DNA of 64,000 bases, taken from assembly GCF_900476375.1 (NCBI RefSeq), contig NZ_UPPP01000065.1:28634-92633 (forward strand). Reading direction: 5' to 3'. Positions 7,673-16,489 of this stretch are shown here, in pieces (within the stretch, counting starts at the first letter, position 1; every line of letters starts with the position of its first letter). This DNA is from Allolucifera butyrica. Its GTDB lineage: Bacteria > Bacillota > Negativicutes > Sporomusales > UPPP01. A program made the translations under genes and the position numbers. The notes beneath the pieces were generated by a model, which was given only the letters and a program-made list of their open reading frames with translations, ran no database searches and was not told the origin of the DNA.

Positions 7673-8614
7673 TCAATTGTATTGAAATAATAGCACCAGC
7701 GCCAGCAGCAGGCCAAACAGGGTGTTGGTTTGCGCCGTAGCTTTCATCGCCGGCATCATTTGCCGGGGCGTTGTTTTTCCCCGGAACCCTTTAACAGCTT
7801 GAATCGCCTTGGGCAAACTGCCAAAGGCCAGCAAGGCCCCCCACGGCAGAACACCGCTGAAAACCAGCCCCAAAAGCCATACATAGGCAATACTGAAAAT
7901 AACGGTTAAACAAACAACGGCCCGTTTATGGCCCAGTAAAATGGCCAGCGTTCGCCGTCCGTTTTTCCGGTCTCCCTCTAAATCACGAATGTTGTTAGCC
8001 ATTAAGATAGCGCCAATCAAAAATGACACAGGAATTGACACAAGCACACTGCTCAACGTAACGGAACCGGTCTGAATATAAAAGGAAAGCAGAATAATGA
8101 CCAGTCCCATAAAAGTGCCGGCAACCACTTCGCCAAAGGGAGTCGCGGCAATGGGCCGGGGTCCGCCGGAATAAAGATACCCCGCCATGATACATACTGC
8201 GCCGATAGGCAGCAACCACCAGCTCGTTGCCGATGCGAGATAGAATCCTAAAAATAAGGCCGCAACGATAAAACCGGACGCCAAGGTTAAAACCAAGTGC
8301 GGCGCAACTCCTTCCCGGACAATGGCGCCGCCAATCCCCACGGACTGTTCATTATCCAAGCCGCGTACAAAATCATAATACTCATTAAAAGCATTCGTGG
8401 CAACTTGAATCAGCATGCAGGCCAACAACATGGCAAAAAACAAGTTAAGCTTTACCGGCTTTAGCGGCAGCGCCAGCACAGTACCAATCGCAACGGGAAC
8501 AAAAGCTGCCGTCAGGGTATGGGGGCGCAGCAGGTTCCACCACACGGCCCAATTTTTGCCGGCCGGCAGAGCCAATAATTGCTCTGGTTCTTTTATTTTT
8601 ATTTTCGTAGTCAT
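7673..8614 (-). CDS. menA: 1,4-dihydroxy-2-naphthoate polyprenyltransferase
   Basis: 313 residues, UbiA prenyltransferase family, with about nine hydrophobic helices. It attaches the polyprenyl tail in menaquinone synthesis at the membrane. The first Asp-rich motif is NAFNEYYDFVRGLD (about 73-86) and the second is NNIRDLEGDRKNGRRTLA (about 206-223); the latter strongly favours MenA over other UbiA members. The ATG follows GAGGAGAATTTT. It has no men neighbours. A related UbiA enzyme is the only real alternative. Confidence 0.9.
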   Translation of the reverse strand: MTTKIKIKEPEQLLALPAGKNWAVWWNLLRPHTLTAAFVPVAIGTVLALPLKPVKLNLFFAMLLACMLIQVATNAFNEYYDFVRGLDNEQSVGIGGAIVREGVAPHLVLTLASGFIVAALFLGFYLASATSWWLLPIGAVCIMAGYLYSGGPRPIAATPFGEVVAGTFMGLVIILLSFYIQTGSVTLSSVLVSIPVSFLIGAILMANNIRDLEGDRKNGRRTLAILLGHKRAVVCLTVIFSIAYVWLLGLVFSGVLPWGALLAFGSLPKAIQAVKGFRGKTTPRQMMPAMKATAQTNTLFGLLLALVLLFQYN

Positions 8615-8783
8615 AAAATTCTCCTCGTAATCCCGTTTGTTTTAACCTATATTTTTATAGTAACCGATTTGCTACGAATAGTAAATTGGGGAAAAAAAAC
8701 TGCGCACCCGTAAAGAAATATCATAGTTATCGGCATCATAACATATTTTGAAGCAAGACCATTATTTGTATGGAGTGGGGATT

Positions 8784-9068
8784 TTGGACGACATGTTTTT
8801 ATTTAATCTGGATCCTAACGAGCTTGCCCTGGTAGGGTTTTTGGTTGGTTTTGCCATAGCTCAGGAAAATCTCAGTATTGAAGAACAGTTTATTATCAGC
8901 AGCTTTTTAGCTTTAATAGGACAAACTTTATCAACCATTGCGACACAGCGGGTATTACTCAAAGTGCTGCAGCAAACGGACGACCAGGATCAAACCAAAA
9001 AATTGCTGGAACAAATCAAACAATTACAAATAGAAATTGACCAACTAAAAGGGAAAAAAAATGACTAA
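8784..9068 (+). CDS. small hypothetical protein with hydrophobic core and C-terminal coiled coil
   Basis: 94 residues if translated from the TTG at 8784, which has GGAG eight bases upstream; an ATG at 8793 is the alternative and an ATG at 8748 has no ribosome site. Residues 10-55 are hydrophobic (ALVGFLVGFAIA, then FIISSFLALIGQTLSTIA). The last 35 residues are a charged heptad-like helix (LLEQIKQLQIEIDQLKGKK). I do not recognise the family. It could be a small membrane-associated scaffold protein. It is followed by another small gene on the same strand. Confidence 0.65.
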   Translation: MDDMFLFNLDPNELALVGFLVGFAIAQENLSIEEQFIISSFLALIGQTLSTIATQRVLLKVLQQTDDQDQTKKLLEQIKQLQIEIDQLKGKKND

Positions 9069-9170
9069 ATCGAGTGCAAATTATGTAAAAAAACATAACC
9101 TTTTTCCCAACAACCTCATAAGATATAACAAATGGTTCCGCTTCAAGGAAAATTAGAGGAGGTCATGTAT

Positions 9171-9512
9171 GTGAAATATGGATATTGCCCCAAATGTGGG
9201 TATCCTCAGCATTTATGCAAATGCCATTTGTACCATGAGCCGGGTATGAATTGGGGAGAAATGTCAGGTTATCCTGAAATGAAATGCAAAAAAGAAATGT
9301 GCCCCCCTCCCATACAGTGCCATATACCGGAATGCAAGCCGGAAAAAGAGTGTGTTAAGACCTTAAAGTATGTATTTAAGCTTTATAAAACTTGCAAGTT
9401 TCATATGTGTATGATTTGCCCTGTTTGCGGTCATGAATTTGATTATAACCGTCATCACGGCGTATGTCCCAAATGTATGATGCATACAGACGATCCACCC
9501 GATGATATGTAA
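9171..9512 (+). CDS. small Cys-rich protein, probably zinc-binding
   Basis: 113 residues from the GTG at 9171 (AGAGGAGG eight bases upstream); an in-frame ATG at 9165 is too close to that site. It contains CPKCG near the start, CKC, several isolated Cys, then CMICPVCGHEF and CPKCMMH near the C-terminus, a pattern expected of zinc ribbons or knuckles. The family is not recognised. Its Met, Cys and Pro content is high. Confidence 0.65.
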   Translation: MKYGYCPKCGYPQHLCKCHLYHEPGMNWGEMSGYPEMKCKKEMCPPPIQCHIPECKPEKECVKTLKYVFKLYKTCKFHMCMICPVCGHEFDYNRHHGVCPKCMMHTDDPPDDM

Positions 9513-9513
9513 A

Positions 9514-9570
9514 GCAAGACCGCCAATGCGTTCTTGCGGCCCGGGGCTCAAAGCACAGGGCGCAAAAGAC
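9514..9570. repeat. dispersed hairpin repeat, divergent copy C
   Basis: GCAAGACCGCCAATGCGTTCTTGCGG followed by a CCGGGGCTCAAAGCACAGGGCGC module resembling the GGCTCA..GCGCAGGGCTCAGGGCGC part of the other copies. Confidence 0.45.
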
Positions 9571-9640
9571 CTGTGTATTAACCGGACCTGTTGCAAACGC
9601 CGGATAACGCTCCGCCTGAATATGAGCTTCTAAATTATGT

Positions 9641-9668
9641 AAAGCCTGCGGTTATCCCGCAGGCTTTT
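9641..9668 (+). terminator. terminator after the Cys-rich gene
   Basis: AAAGCCTGCGG TTATC CCGCAGGCTTTT hairpin, in the gap between the convergent Cys-rich and CAP-domain genes. Confidence 0.75.
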
Positions 9669-9724
9669 GTATTCTAACTTAATGGAAACCGCTAAAAAAT
9701 GGGATCAATGCACTTTTTAACAGA

Positions 9725-10486
9725 CTAGCGGCCGATAAATTCCTGGGCAACGTAAACTGAACCATTGCTGCTCCGGGTCACGCCAATGCCGACATCGGTA
9801 TAATGAGGATTCAGGATATTGGCCCGGTGGCCTGCGCTGTTCATAAACGCAGTTTCAGCAGCGGCAACATTTTGATTGATAGCCAGATTTTCCCCGGCAT
9901 ATACATAGCTGATGCCGGCTTGCCTCATCCGGTCAAACGGGGATTGTCCTTCGGGATTGGTATGGGAAAAGAAATTACGGCGAACCATATCTTGCGTATA
10001 ACTCTCCGCCAAAGCCGTAAGCTGGGAATTCAGCCGGAGAGCAGGCAGCCCCTGGGCAGCCCGGTCGGCATTCAGCAAGCGTAACGCCTGTTGCTCGTCA
10101 CTAGAAACGGCGCTGCCGGCGGAATTGGACGCCGGTGAAGTGTTAGAAGCAGGTGGCGTTGTTACGGTAGTTGCCGGACTGGGAATTGTCATCCAATTCG
10201 GATTGCTTACTGCATTGGAACTAAATCCCGGCTTGTCCACCGTCCAAAGATTAGAAGCCGCAGGATAGCTGTTGGAAGGCATACGATAGGTATACCCGGC
10301 CGGCAAAAACGACCCGAAAGTCAGGTAGTTTCCCCAGCCGCCATACCAGGAGGGACCGTTCCACGTATTTCCCCAGGCAGCCGCTGCCGTCACTGCCGGA
10401 AAGACGGTCGCCCAGGAAAGGGTAACCAGAGACAAGGATACCAAGCTGAGAACAAAAATACGCAGGACCTTGTTTAAATATTGCAC
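9725..10486 (-). CDS. secreted CAP/SCP-domain protein (YkwD-like)
   Basis: 253 residues with an N-terminal signal peptide (about 1-37, ending around AVTAAAA), a Trp/Gly/Pro-rich linker, a Ser/Thr/Ala-rich stretch and a CAP domain from about 130 to the end. CAP features seen are LLNADRAAQGLPALRLNSQL, FFSHTNPEGQSPFDRM, YAGENLA and HRANILNPHYTDVGIGV. Related proteins in spore formers occur at the cell surface or spore coat; the enzymatic role is unknown. The GTG start is preceded by AAAGGAAG. It is monocistronic, convergent with the upstream small genes. Confidence 0.88.
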   Translation of the reverse strand: MQYLNKVLRIFVLSLVSLSLVTLSWATVFPAVTAAAAWGNTWNGPSWYGGWGNYLTFGSFLPAGYTYRMPSNSYPAASNLWTVDKPGFSSNAVSNPNWMTIPSPATTVTTPPASNTSPASNSAGSAVSSDEQQALRLLNADRAAQGLPALRLNSQLTALAESYTQDMVRRNFFSHTNPEGQSPFDRMRQAGISYVYAGENLAINQNVAAAETAFMNSAGHRANILNPHYTDVGIGVTRSSNGSVYVAQEFIGR

Positions 10487-10617
10487 TTGATCTTCCTTTC
10501 TCTAAATAATAAGTTACAATCCCGAATACAGTGTTACTATTTCGACTGCTCTGCTATAAAATCCTGTCTAACTTTTCTGTTAATTGTTTACAAACCCGTT
10601 GTGTTTTAAGCAGTCCA

Positions 10618-10654
10618 GGCAGACAAGGTTGCCGGATCAGGCAGCCTTGTCTGA
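10618..10654. terminator. hairpin downstream of yabG
   Basis: CAGACAAGGTTGCC / GGCAGCCTTGTCTG stem-loop just after the yabG stop codon. It lacks a clear T run, so its role as a terminator is uncertain. Confidence 0.45.
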
Positions 10655-10661
10655 ATACTGC

Positions 10662-11534
10662 TCAATACGGGGTTTTGGGCATACCCAGCCGGAATTTCCC
10701 CCTTGTTTCCACCCCGCCGACCCCTTCGATGCCGGTGACAGACGCTACAATGGCTTCATTTACATTGACCGTATTGCCTATTGGCGTATATGCCACCTTT
10801 TCCGCAATAAATACCGGGTCATAGGCATGAATAAAAATCCGGGTGGGAGAACTGGCAAAATTGGCACCGGCTCCCAGGATGGCTTCAAAATGGGATTGGC
10901 AGGCTCCGGCAAAAATAACCAGATCATCGCGGGAAGGCTGGTAAAGGCGGACATTTCTTACCGCCCGGACAAAATGCTTAGAATTCCGGTAGTTGTTAAT
11001 ATCCCGCAGGTCTTTTTTCCCCCCGCCAATCAATGCGTCATGACCGGTAAGCACAATAATGTCCGGCCAGTGATCTTTCAGCAAATCCACGATATGGTCA
11101 GGCTGCTGCTCTTCCGGCATCCACTTGCCCACAGCGTCTATATTCAGTTGATGATATGTTTTCAAACACATCTTTAAATATTCTTCATCCCCGTCCAAAT
11201 GAAGCACCCGTCCGGGCAATTCAAAGGAACCGTATTTTTTCGCCGCCCCGGAACGAAGTAAATCCGATCGTTGCCGTTCCCTGGTCCGGCGCAGCATAAC
11301 CCGTTTTAAATTCTCATTATGCAAACTTTCCATTCGCACAATCTCATTACGCAGATGTTCCGCCGACACCCGTTCCAAATCGTCAATCGGGGCATCGGCG
11401 ACCAGGCGCAGGTGCAATCCTTTGAGAGCGCAGTGCGTTAGGTTAGCCTCGTCACAAAAAATATCGGTCACTTTAAAAACAATATCGCCGCCATGTGACT
11501 TCCGTACAACCAGGTCGCCTACTGTTATGGACAT
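10662..11534 (-). CDS. yabG: sporulation-specific protease YabG
   Basis: 290 residues, close to the usual length. YabG is a cysteine-type protease that processes spore-coat proteins in Bacillus and preproteins such as SpoIVA and SleB in Clostridium. Recognised from the N-terminal GDLVVRKSHGGDIVFKV motif, PDIIVLTGHDAL, YRNSKHFVRAVRNVR and FAGACQSHFEAILGAGANFASSP, which are conserved family segments. GAGGGGAGGGAG precedes the ATG. Its place beyond ksgA repeats the Bacillus order, with a glycosyltransferase inserted between. This is one of the best proofs that the organism sporulates. Confidence 0.95.
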   Translation of the reverse strand: MSITVGDLVVRKSHGGDIVFKVTDIFCDEANLTHCALKGLHLRLVADAPIDDLERVSAEHLRNEIVRMESLHNENLKRVMLRRTRERQRSDLLRSGAAKKYGSFELPGRVLHLDGDEEYLKMCLKTYHQLNIDAVGKWMPEEQQPDHIVDLLKDHWPDIIVLTGHDALIGGGKKDLRDINNYRNSKHFVRAVRNVRLYQPSRDDLVIFAGACQSHFEAILGAGANFASSPTRIFIHAYDPVFIAEKVAYTPIGNTVNVNEAIVASVTGIEGVGGVETRGKFRLGMPKTPY

Positions 11535-11699
11535 ATTTCTCCCTCCCCTCGGTTATTACATACTATGTGTCACACGAATGATTTGCCATCGAATTTTTCC
11601 CGTCCGGTACAAGTCGCAAATACAAGCACCTATCAATATACTATAGTAGGTTGCCTAGGCTCATAGGCAGCGCCTGATAATCACAGAGGTGATAGCCAC

Positions 11700-12500
11700 A
11701 TGATCACCGTAGTCGTTCCAGCAAAGAATGAGGCCGGCCGTATTGTGACGGTACTGCAAAATTTGGGGACTTTACCCGTTGACCACATTATCCTCGTAGC
11801 AAATGGATCGAAAGACGCAACCATGCAAGAAGTGCTGCGCATGCGGCTTCCCAAACTACAAATCCTTTATTTTCATGAATGCCTGGGCATCGATGTTCCC
11901 AGAGCAATCGGCGCCAAGGTGGCCGCCTCGCTGGGAAGCGACGTGGTTGTTTTTGTTGATGGTGACATGGTAGGAACCTTTAACGAAAATCTTATTGAAC
12001 TGGCTGATGGAATCCTGTTAAAGCACCTCGATATGGCCCTGACTAATTGCTATCCTTCTCCTCCCCGCCATATTGAACGGTATAACCCCACCTTTCAGTG
12101 GCGCCTTAATTTAAACAAAGAAATTGGTCTGGAAAAAAAAATTAATCTGGCAACACCTGCTCACGGCCCCCACGCCGTATCCCGGCGCCTTCTGGAATCC
12201 ATTCCCATCCGTGAACTTGCCATTCCACCTGTCAGCATCGCTCTGGCAAGAATGCATAAACTGCGTATTGATGTGGCAACTACCATTCCTCATTACCGCC
12301 TGGGTTCTTCCATCAAAAACCAAATCCATACCAACAAAATTATTGATACCATTGTTGGTGATTGTCTCGAAGGAATTGCCGTTTTTCATGACCAGCCACG
12401 CACCCGCCAGTGGCAAAATAAAACATATCTGGGTTATCACAGTGAACGCCGTTTTGATCTTTTGGATCACTTTTTAAATGAAAATCAATCTTCCACATAA
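11700..12500 (+). CDS. family 2 glycosyltransferase
   Basis: 266 residues. The GT-A fold starts ITVVVPAKNEAGRI, with the Asp-x-Asp type motif in VVFVDGDMVG at about 92. These support a nucleotide-sugar-dependent transferase in the cytoplasm. No membrane helix is seen. The ATG follows AGAGGTGATAGCC. The gene lies on the opposite strand between yabG and ksgA, interrupting an otherwise conserved order, and is closed by an 18-bp hairpin. The acceptor is unknown. Confidence 0.85.
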   Translation: MITVVVPAKNEAGRIVTVLQNLGTLPVDHIILVANGSKDATMQEVLRMRLPKLQILYFHECLGIDVPRAIGAKVAASLGSDVVVFVDGDMVGTFNENLIELADGILLKHLDMALTNCYPSPPRHIERYNPTFQWRLNLNKEIGLEKKINLATPAHGPHAVSRRLLESIPIRELAIPPVSIALARMHKLRIDVATTIPHYRLGSSIKNQIHTNKIIDTIVGDCLEGIAVFHDQPRTRQWQNKTYLGYHSERRFDLLDHFLNENQSST

Positions 12501-12538
12501 CATAAGAGCAGCTCTTGGCTAAGAGCTGCTCTTATGTT
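12499..12538. terminator. long hairpin between the glycosyltransferase and ksgA
   Basis: Perfect 18-bp stem with the 4-base loop GGCT; it lies between convergent genes and has A and T bases at both feet. Probably a bidirectional terminator, although the T run is short. Confidence 0.7.
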
Positions 12539-12551
12539 GCATCCGTTTTGC

Positions 12552-13412
12552 TTAGGATCCTTGCTCCTGTTCGGTCCAGGCATTGGCCACAGCGGCAAAT
12601 TCCGCCAGGGACAGGGTTTCACCCCGCCGCATTCCATCTATCCCGGCCGTATTCAGGATTCCGTTCACCTGCGGGGCATCCAGCCCGGCGGCTTTTAATG
12701 CATTATGCAAGGTTTTACGGCGTTGTGCGAAGGCAGCCTTGACAACCCGGAAAAATCGTGTCTCATCCTGCACGTCCACAAGAGGCTGCTGCCGTACCGT
12801 ACAACGGATGACTGCCGATTCTACCGCCGGTTGCGGAATAAAGGAGGAAGGCGGCACGAAAAACATAATCTCCGGCAGAGTATAATATTGGACCGCCACC
12901 GACAAGGCGCCATAATCCTTACCTCCCGGTGAAGCAATCATCCGTTCCGCTACTTCCTTTTGAACCATCGTAACCAAAACTTCAATCGGCAACCGTTCTT
13001 CCAGGAGCTTCATGATAATCGGCGTTGTAATATAATATGGTAAATTCGCAACCACCTTATATTTAGGCACCGTTATTTCCCGGGAAATGTCGATACGTAG
13101 CACATCACCCTGAATAATACGCACATTATCATATCCAGCCAGCGTTTTAGCCAGTACATCGGGCAGGCGCTTATCCAGTTCCACCGCTACTACCTGACTG
13201 CCGGCCTCGGCCAGCCCCTGGGTCAGCGTACCGATACCCGGTCCGATTTCGAGAATGGTATCCCCGCTGCCGGCCCCCGCTGCAGCCACAATTCCTTGCA
13301 CGACGTGTTCATCAATCAAAAAATTCTGACCTAATTTTTTACTGGCATGGAGGTTAAAGGTTTTTAAAATATGCAGTGTAACATCTTTTCTGGCAATCTT
13401 CGGCTGAATCAT
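12552..13412 (-). CDS. rsmA: 16S rRNA (adenine1518-N6/adenine1519-N6)-dimethyltransferase
   Basis: 286 residues, also called KsgA. It dimethylates two adenines in the helix 45 loop of 16S rRNA during 30S maturation. Motifs seen: KKLGQNFLID at the N-terminus, SAM-binding ILEIGPGIGTLTQGLAE (about 55-71), and the catalytic NLPYYITTPI (about 123-132). Its ATG overlaps the rnmV stop (ATGA), implying translational coupling, as in Bacillus. Confidence 0.97.
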   Translation of the reverse strand: MIQPKIARKDVTLHILKTFNLHASKKLGQNFLIDEHVVQGIVAAAGAGSGDTILEIGPGIGTLTQGLAEAGSQVVAVELDKRLPDVLAKTLAGYDNVRIIQGDVLRIDISREITVPKYKVVANLPYYITTPIIMKLLEERLPIEVLVTMVQKEVAERMIASPGGKDYGALSVAVQYYTLPEIMFFVPPSSFIPQPAVESAVIRCTVRQQPLVDVQDETRFFRVVKAAFAQRRKTLHNALKAAGLDAPQVNGILNTAGIDGMRRGETLSLAEFAAVANAWTEQEQGS

Positions 13413-13954
13413 ATCGGGCCGGCCTCCATTTGCGCCACAGCCCGGCTGAATTCTTCCCGGCTGACGCCATAGTGATTGAGACGGTATAAAAAACTCTTGG
13501 CATTTGCATAACCGATACCCAGCATCTCACCTAGTACCGCCCGCCGCTCTGCCGCGTCAGGCCCGCCGGATAAACGGTTCTGCAATAGATCCTGCTGCAA
13601 GAACTCTTCCCGGGGCTGCCATGTCAGATAACGGATTTTAGCCAGTGCCGCCCGGATAGCCTCCGGCGAAGCCTGCTCAATACCCACATCCTGATTGGCT
13701 GTGGCGTCCCGCCGCGGCACAAAAGCGTGTTTGGCCAGAGGAAACCGCTCCTTTAAATAATTGCGGATCCGTTCGCCGGCACTATCCGGATCGGTCAATA
13801 TAATCAAGCCCCGTTTTTGATAGGCTTGTTCGATTCTATGCAAAATAAGCGGTCCCAGTGTAAAACCGCCGGTAGCAATGCATTCCGCATCCACGGCCCG
13901 TTTTATGGCGGCAATATCCTGTTTTCCTTCCACAACAATTACTTCTTTAATCAT
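13409..13954 (-). CDS. rnmV: ribonuclease M5
   Basis: 181 residues. RNase M5 trims the 5S rRNA precursor. It has a Toprim domain: VVEGKQDIAAIKRA at the N-terminus with the conserved Glu, and LTDPDSAGERIRN with the Asp-x-Asp pair. The ATG follows GAAAGGACCGAA. It sits directly upstream of ksgA, the standard Firmicute arrangement. Confidence 0.95.
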   Translation of the reverse strand: MIKEVIVVEGKQDIAAIKRAVDAECIATGGFTLGPLILHRIEQAYQKRGLIILTDPDSAGERIRNYLKERFPLAKHAFVPRRDATANQDVGIEQASPEAIRAALAKIRYLTWQPREEFLQQDLLQNRLSGGPDAAERRAVLGEMLGIGYANAKSFLYRLNHYGVSREEFSRAVAQMEAGPI

Positions 13955-13968
13955 TTCGGTCCTTTCTG

Positions 13969-14091
13969 AGAAAGACCGCTAATGCGGTCTTTCGGTAATT
14001 GGTAACAGGAGATTGGTAATTGGAAAAAGACAGGATACGAAAAGCCGGAACGGCGCAGCGTTGATGAGAGGATTCTTCTGTCGTTAATGGT
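13969..14091. repeat. dispersed hairpin repeat, copy D with extra module
   Basis: AAAGACCGCTAATGCGGTCTTTCGG, then GTAATTGG units, then a module at 14049-14091 containing AACGGCGCAGCGTTGATGAG. The last module recurs at 15391-15431 next to copy F. Confidence 0.6.
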
Positions 14092-14105
14092 TATTATACC
14101 TGGGA

Positions 14106-14140
14106 GCAAAAACCAACAGGGATACCCCTGTTGGTTTTTA
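14106..14140 (-). terminator. terminator of the yabE-like gene
   Basis: AAAACCAACAGGG / CCCTGTTGGTTTTTA hairpin at the stop codon of the 3D-domain gene; it separates that gene from rnmV. Confidence 0.8.
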
Positions 14141-15130
14141 ATCTGCCAGAATATACACCTTGACCGTTTGGTGTCCAAACGACCAGGCCTCATTGGAATT
14201 TTCCATACACAAATCGATCCGGTTGCCGGTTATGGCTGAACCCGTATCGGCCGCCAAGGCTAATCCATAGCCGGGAATAAACAATCTGGTGCCGAGACGG
14301 ATTACGCTAGGATCAACCGCCACAATACCGCGCCGGGCCGGTATACCGCTAGCCGTAATTCCTTCCGACGATCCGTCAGTGGGAAGATAGGCTGTAGCCC
14401 GCATCCATTCCACCCGCCGGAAACGCATTTCCCCCCGGGATGTTTCCACGGTATCGCGCGTACCGACTTTAATAATCTGCGGTTTCGCTTCCCGGATGAT
14501 TTTTTCTTCTACCGGCTCAGAGCCAACTTGCTGTCCGTCTGCAAACTTCAGCCGGATACTCACCGTTTTAGCACCATTCTGGCCGTTCTCCACTACCTGC
14601 TCCTGTCCTTGTTCCATATCGGAATCAGGCTGGCGGACAACCGGATAAGGAATGCTCTCTTCCTGGCTAATTGTCTTTTCAGTTAAGACAATTGCCTGAA
14701 TCTGCATATTTGGCGTTACTTTTGTGTTTTCATCCGGAACCAGTTTAATATGGTCCGCCGGAATTCCTAACGCATGGGCGGCTTCCCCCACCGTTGGTTT
14801 GTTGGTAATTACCTTGCGGGTCTCCCCCCGGTAAACAAGGGTTACTGGTGCGGCGCGATCTACTTCAATCGTACTGCCGTTGACAAGTTTTCCTGTTGAC
14901 AACCGGTATTCGTCGTTGGGACCTAATGTTACTCCTGCTTGCAACAACACTTCCTGTGGATTATTGTATAGTGTGCTTACATTTAAATTCTTACCATCGA
15001 CTACAATATGTACCGTCTTGTGCGCCCAAACAAACCCGGTTGCCACCAGTGATGCCACGATGACTGCCCCGATTAGCAGCATCCTCATCTTTCGCCCGCG
15101 AAAAGCCTTTTTGGGCAAAACATCACTCAT
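14138..15130 (-). CDS. yabE: YabE-like cell-wall protein with DUF348, G5 and 3D domains
   Basis: 330 residues. A membrane anchor at about 16-37 (MLLIGAVIVASLVATGFVWA) is followed by DUF348 segments (TVHIVVDGKNLNVSTLYNNP; RKVITNKPTVGEAAHALGI), a G5 domain (KTVSIRLKFADGQQV to IKVGT) and a C-terminal 3D domain (ATAYLPTDGSSEGITASG, then VAVDPSVIRLGTRLFIPGYG and ADTGSAITGNRIDL) with its conserved Asp residues. The family includes resuscitation-promoting-factor-like murein hydrolases. The ATG at 15130 is preferred because AAAGGGGG lies six bases upstream; a longer frame to 15169 lacks a site. Position between tatD and rnmV matches Bacillus. Confidence 0.93.
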   Translation of the reverse strand: MSDVLPKKAFRGRKMRMLLIGAVIVASLVATGFVWAHKTVHIVVDGKNLNVSTLYNNPQEVLLQAGVTLGPNDEYRLSTGKLVNGSTIEVDRAAPVTLVYRGETRKVITNKPTVGEAAHALGIPADHIKLVPDENTKVTPNMQIQAIVLTEKTISQEESIPYPVVRQPDSDMEQGQEQVVENGQNGAKTVSIRLKFADGQQVGSEPVEEKIIREAKPQIIKVGTRDTVETSRGEMRFRRVEWMRATAYLPTDGSSEGITASGIPARRGIVAVDPSVIRLGTRLFIPGYGLALAADTGSAITGNRIDLCMENSNEAWSFGHQTVKVYILAD

Positions 15131-15253
15131 GTATTTCCCCCTTTCTGAACGCTCGTAAAATTGTACCATAAATGGTATCAGCTTGTCAAACCATCCACTC
15201 TTTCCCTGTCCTCAAAGTATTTCCCTGCCTTGGAAATCCTATTCATACCCGGA

Positions 15254-15320
15254 AAAGGAAAAACCGCAACGCGGTTTTTCGGCTCATGGCGCAGAGCCCT
15301 GGGCACTGAAAAACCCGGCA
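15254..15320. repeat. dispersed hairpin repeat, copy E
   Basis: AAAAACCGCAACGCGGTTTTTC hairpin followed by the GGCTCATGGCGCAGAGCC module. Confidence 0.65.
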
Positions 15321-15390
15321 AAAGGCTTCTGGCAAATCTTTGCTCTTCCAGGCAGAAAAAAGGTCTTGTTATAAGCGGATTAGGTGACAC

Positions 15391-15475
15391 AACGGCGCGG
15401 CGCTGATAAGGGATTCTCTGCTGTTAACAGTTGCCGGTCCATAAGAAAGACCGCTGACGCGGTCTTTCAGTCCAT
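15391..15475. repeat. dispersed hairpin repeat, copy F with extra module
   Basis: Module AACGGCGCGGCGCTGATAAG at 15391-15410 and following bases resembles 14049-14091. The hairpin GAAAGACCGCTGACGCGGTC follows at 15445-15464. The order of the two parts is reversed relative to copy D. Confidence 0.55.
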
Positions 15476-15703
15476 ATCACAAGGCCCGGGACGCCAAAAT
15501 CTTAAACGAAGACCCAATAAGAACACTTTTGCAAGAAAAATATTGCGGCTTTACAGAGGACGGCAAAAAAAGAGGATTAGTACAAGATATTCATCGGGGG
15601 GCCTAAATATTCCAATGACCCCACTCTTCGCAGTCCTTTGTTATTCGACAATAATTCTCCGGGAAATATTGCCGCTATCAGTTCAGAATGCGAAATGTGG
15701 GAA

Positions 15704-16474
15704 CTATTCCTTTGCGAGGCGGAACAGGGTCCGCACATTCCCGGTTGTCGCCGCGGCCAGCGCCTCGGTCTCCATACCCCGCAGCCGGGCCACTTCTGCC
15801 GCAACCAGACGGACATGGGCCGGCTCATTGCGCCGTCCGCGATAAGGCTGAGGCGTAAGATAAGGAGAATCAGTCTCCACCAGCAGCCTGTCAAGCGGCA
15901 CTTCCCGCGCCACCTCTTTCAATTTGACCGAATTGGCAAACGTGACCGGTCCCGCAATGGATACGTAAAAGCCCAGCTTAATTACATCCCGCGCCATTTC
16001 CAGGCTGCCGGAAAAACAATGAAAAACACCGGTCAGGCCTTTTCCTTCCCGCCGCATGATTTCCATGATATCACCATGAGCGTCCCGGTCATGAATGATA
16101 AACGGCTTGCCCGTTTGCCGGGCCAGGTCGAGTTGACGGATAAACACCTGCTTTTGTATATCCCGCGGCGACAAGTCATAATAATAATCCAAACCGATTT
16201 CACCAATGGCTATTACCTTGGGATGTCCGGTCCACGCGGCCAGCTGTTCATAATCTTTCTCCTGCATATCCTTGGCATCGTGAGGATGCATGCCGACAGC
16301 GGCATAAATCGTTTCATGCCGCTCCGCCAGCAGAACCGAATTGGCCGAAGACGCCATGTCGGCTCCCACGTTAATTATATGAGTCACGCCGTTCGCCGCC
16401 GCCCTGGCAATGGCGGCTTCGCGGTCTGAATCGAAACGCTTGTCGTCCAGATGAGCATGCGAATCAAATAACAT
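15704..16474 (-). CDS. tatD: TatD family metal-dependent DNase/hydrolase
   Basis: 256 residues, equivalent to Bacillus YabD. Metal-binding motifs of the TIM-barrel amidohydrolase fold are all present: DSHAHLDDKRF at the start, GEIGLDYYYD (about 93), FIIHDRDAHGD (about 129), VFHCFSGS (about 152) and ETDSPYLTPQ (about 201). The family has 3'-5' exonuclease and D-aminoacyl-tRNA-related activities. It starts 15 bases after the metG stop, so the two are co-transcribed. Confidence 0.95.
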   Translation of the reverse strand: MLFDSHAHLDDKRFDSDREAAIARAAANGVTHIINVGADMASSANSVLLAERHETIYAAVGMHPHDAKDMQEKDYEQLAAWTGHPKVIAIGEIGLDYYYDLSPRDIQKQVFIRQLDLARQTGKPFIIHDRDAHGDIMEIMRREGKGLTGVFHCFSGSLEMARDVIKLGFYVSIAGPVTFANSVKLKEVAREVPLDRLLVETDSPYLTPQPYRGRRNEPAHVRLVAAEVARLRGMETEALAAATTGNVRTLFRLAKE

Positions 16475-16489
16475 GCGGCAAAACCTCGC

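Larger units (their letters stand above)
15131..15703. other. gene-free interval with two repeats between yabE and tatD
   Basis: 573 bases. It should hold the yabE promoter (minus strand). It carries repeat copies E and F and no credible reading frame; the frames seen here run through the repeats and lack ribosome sites. No other structure was recognised. Confidence 0.6.
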
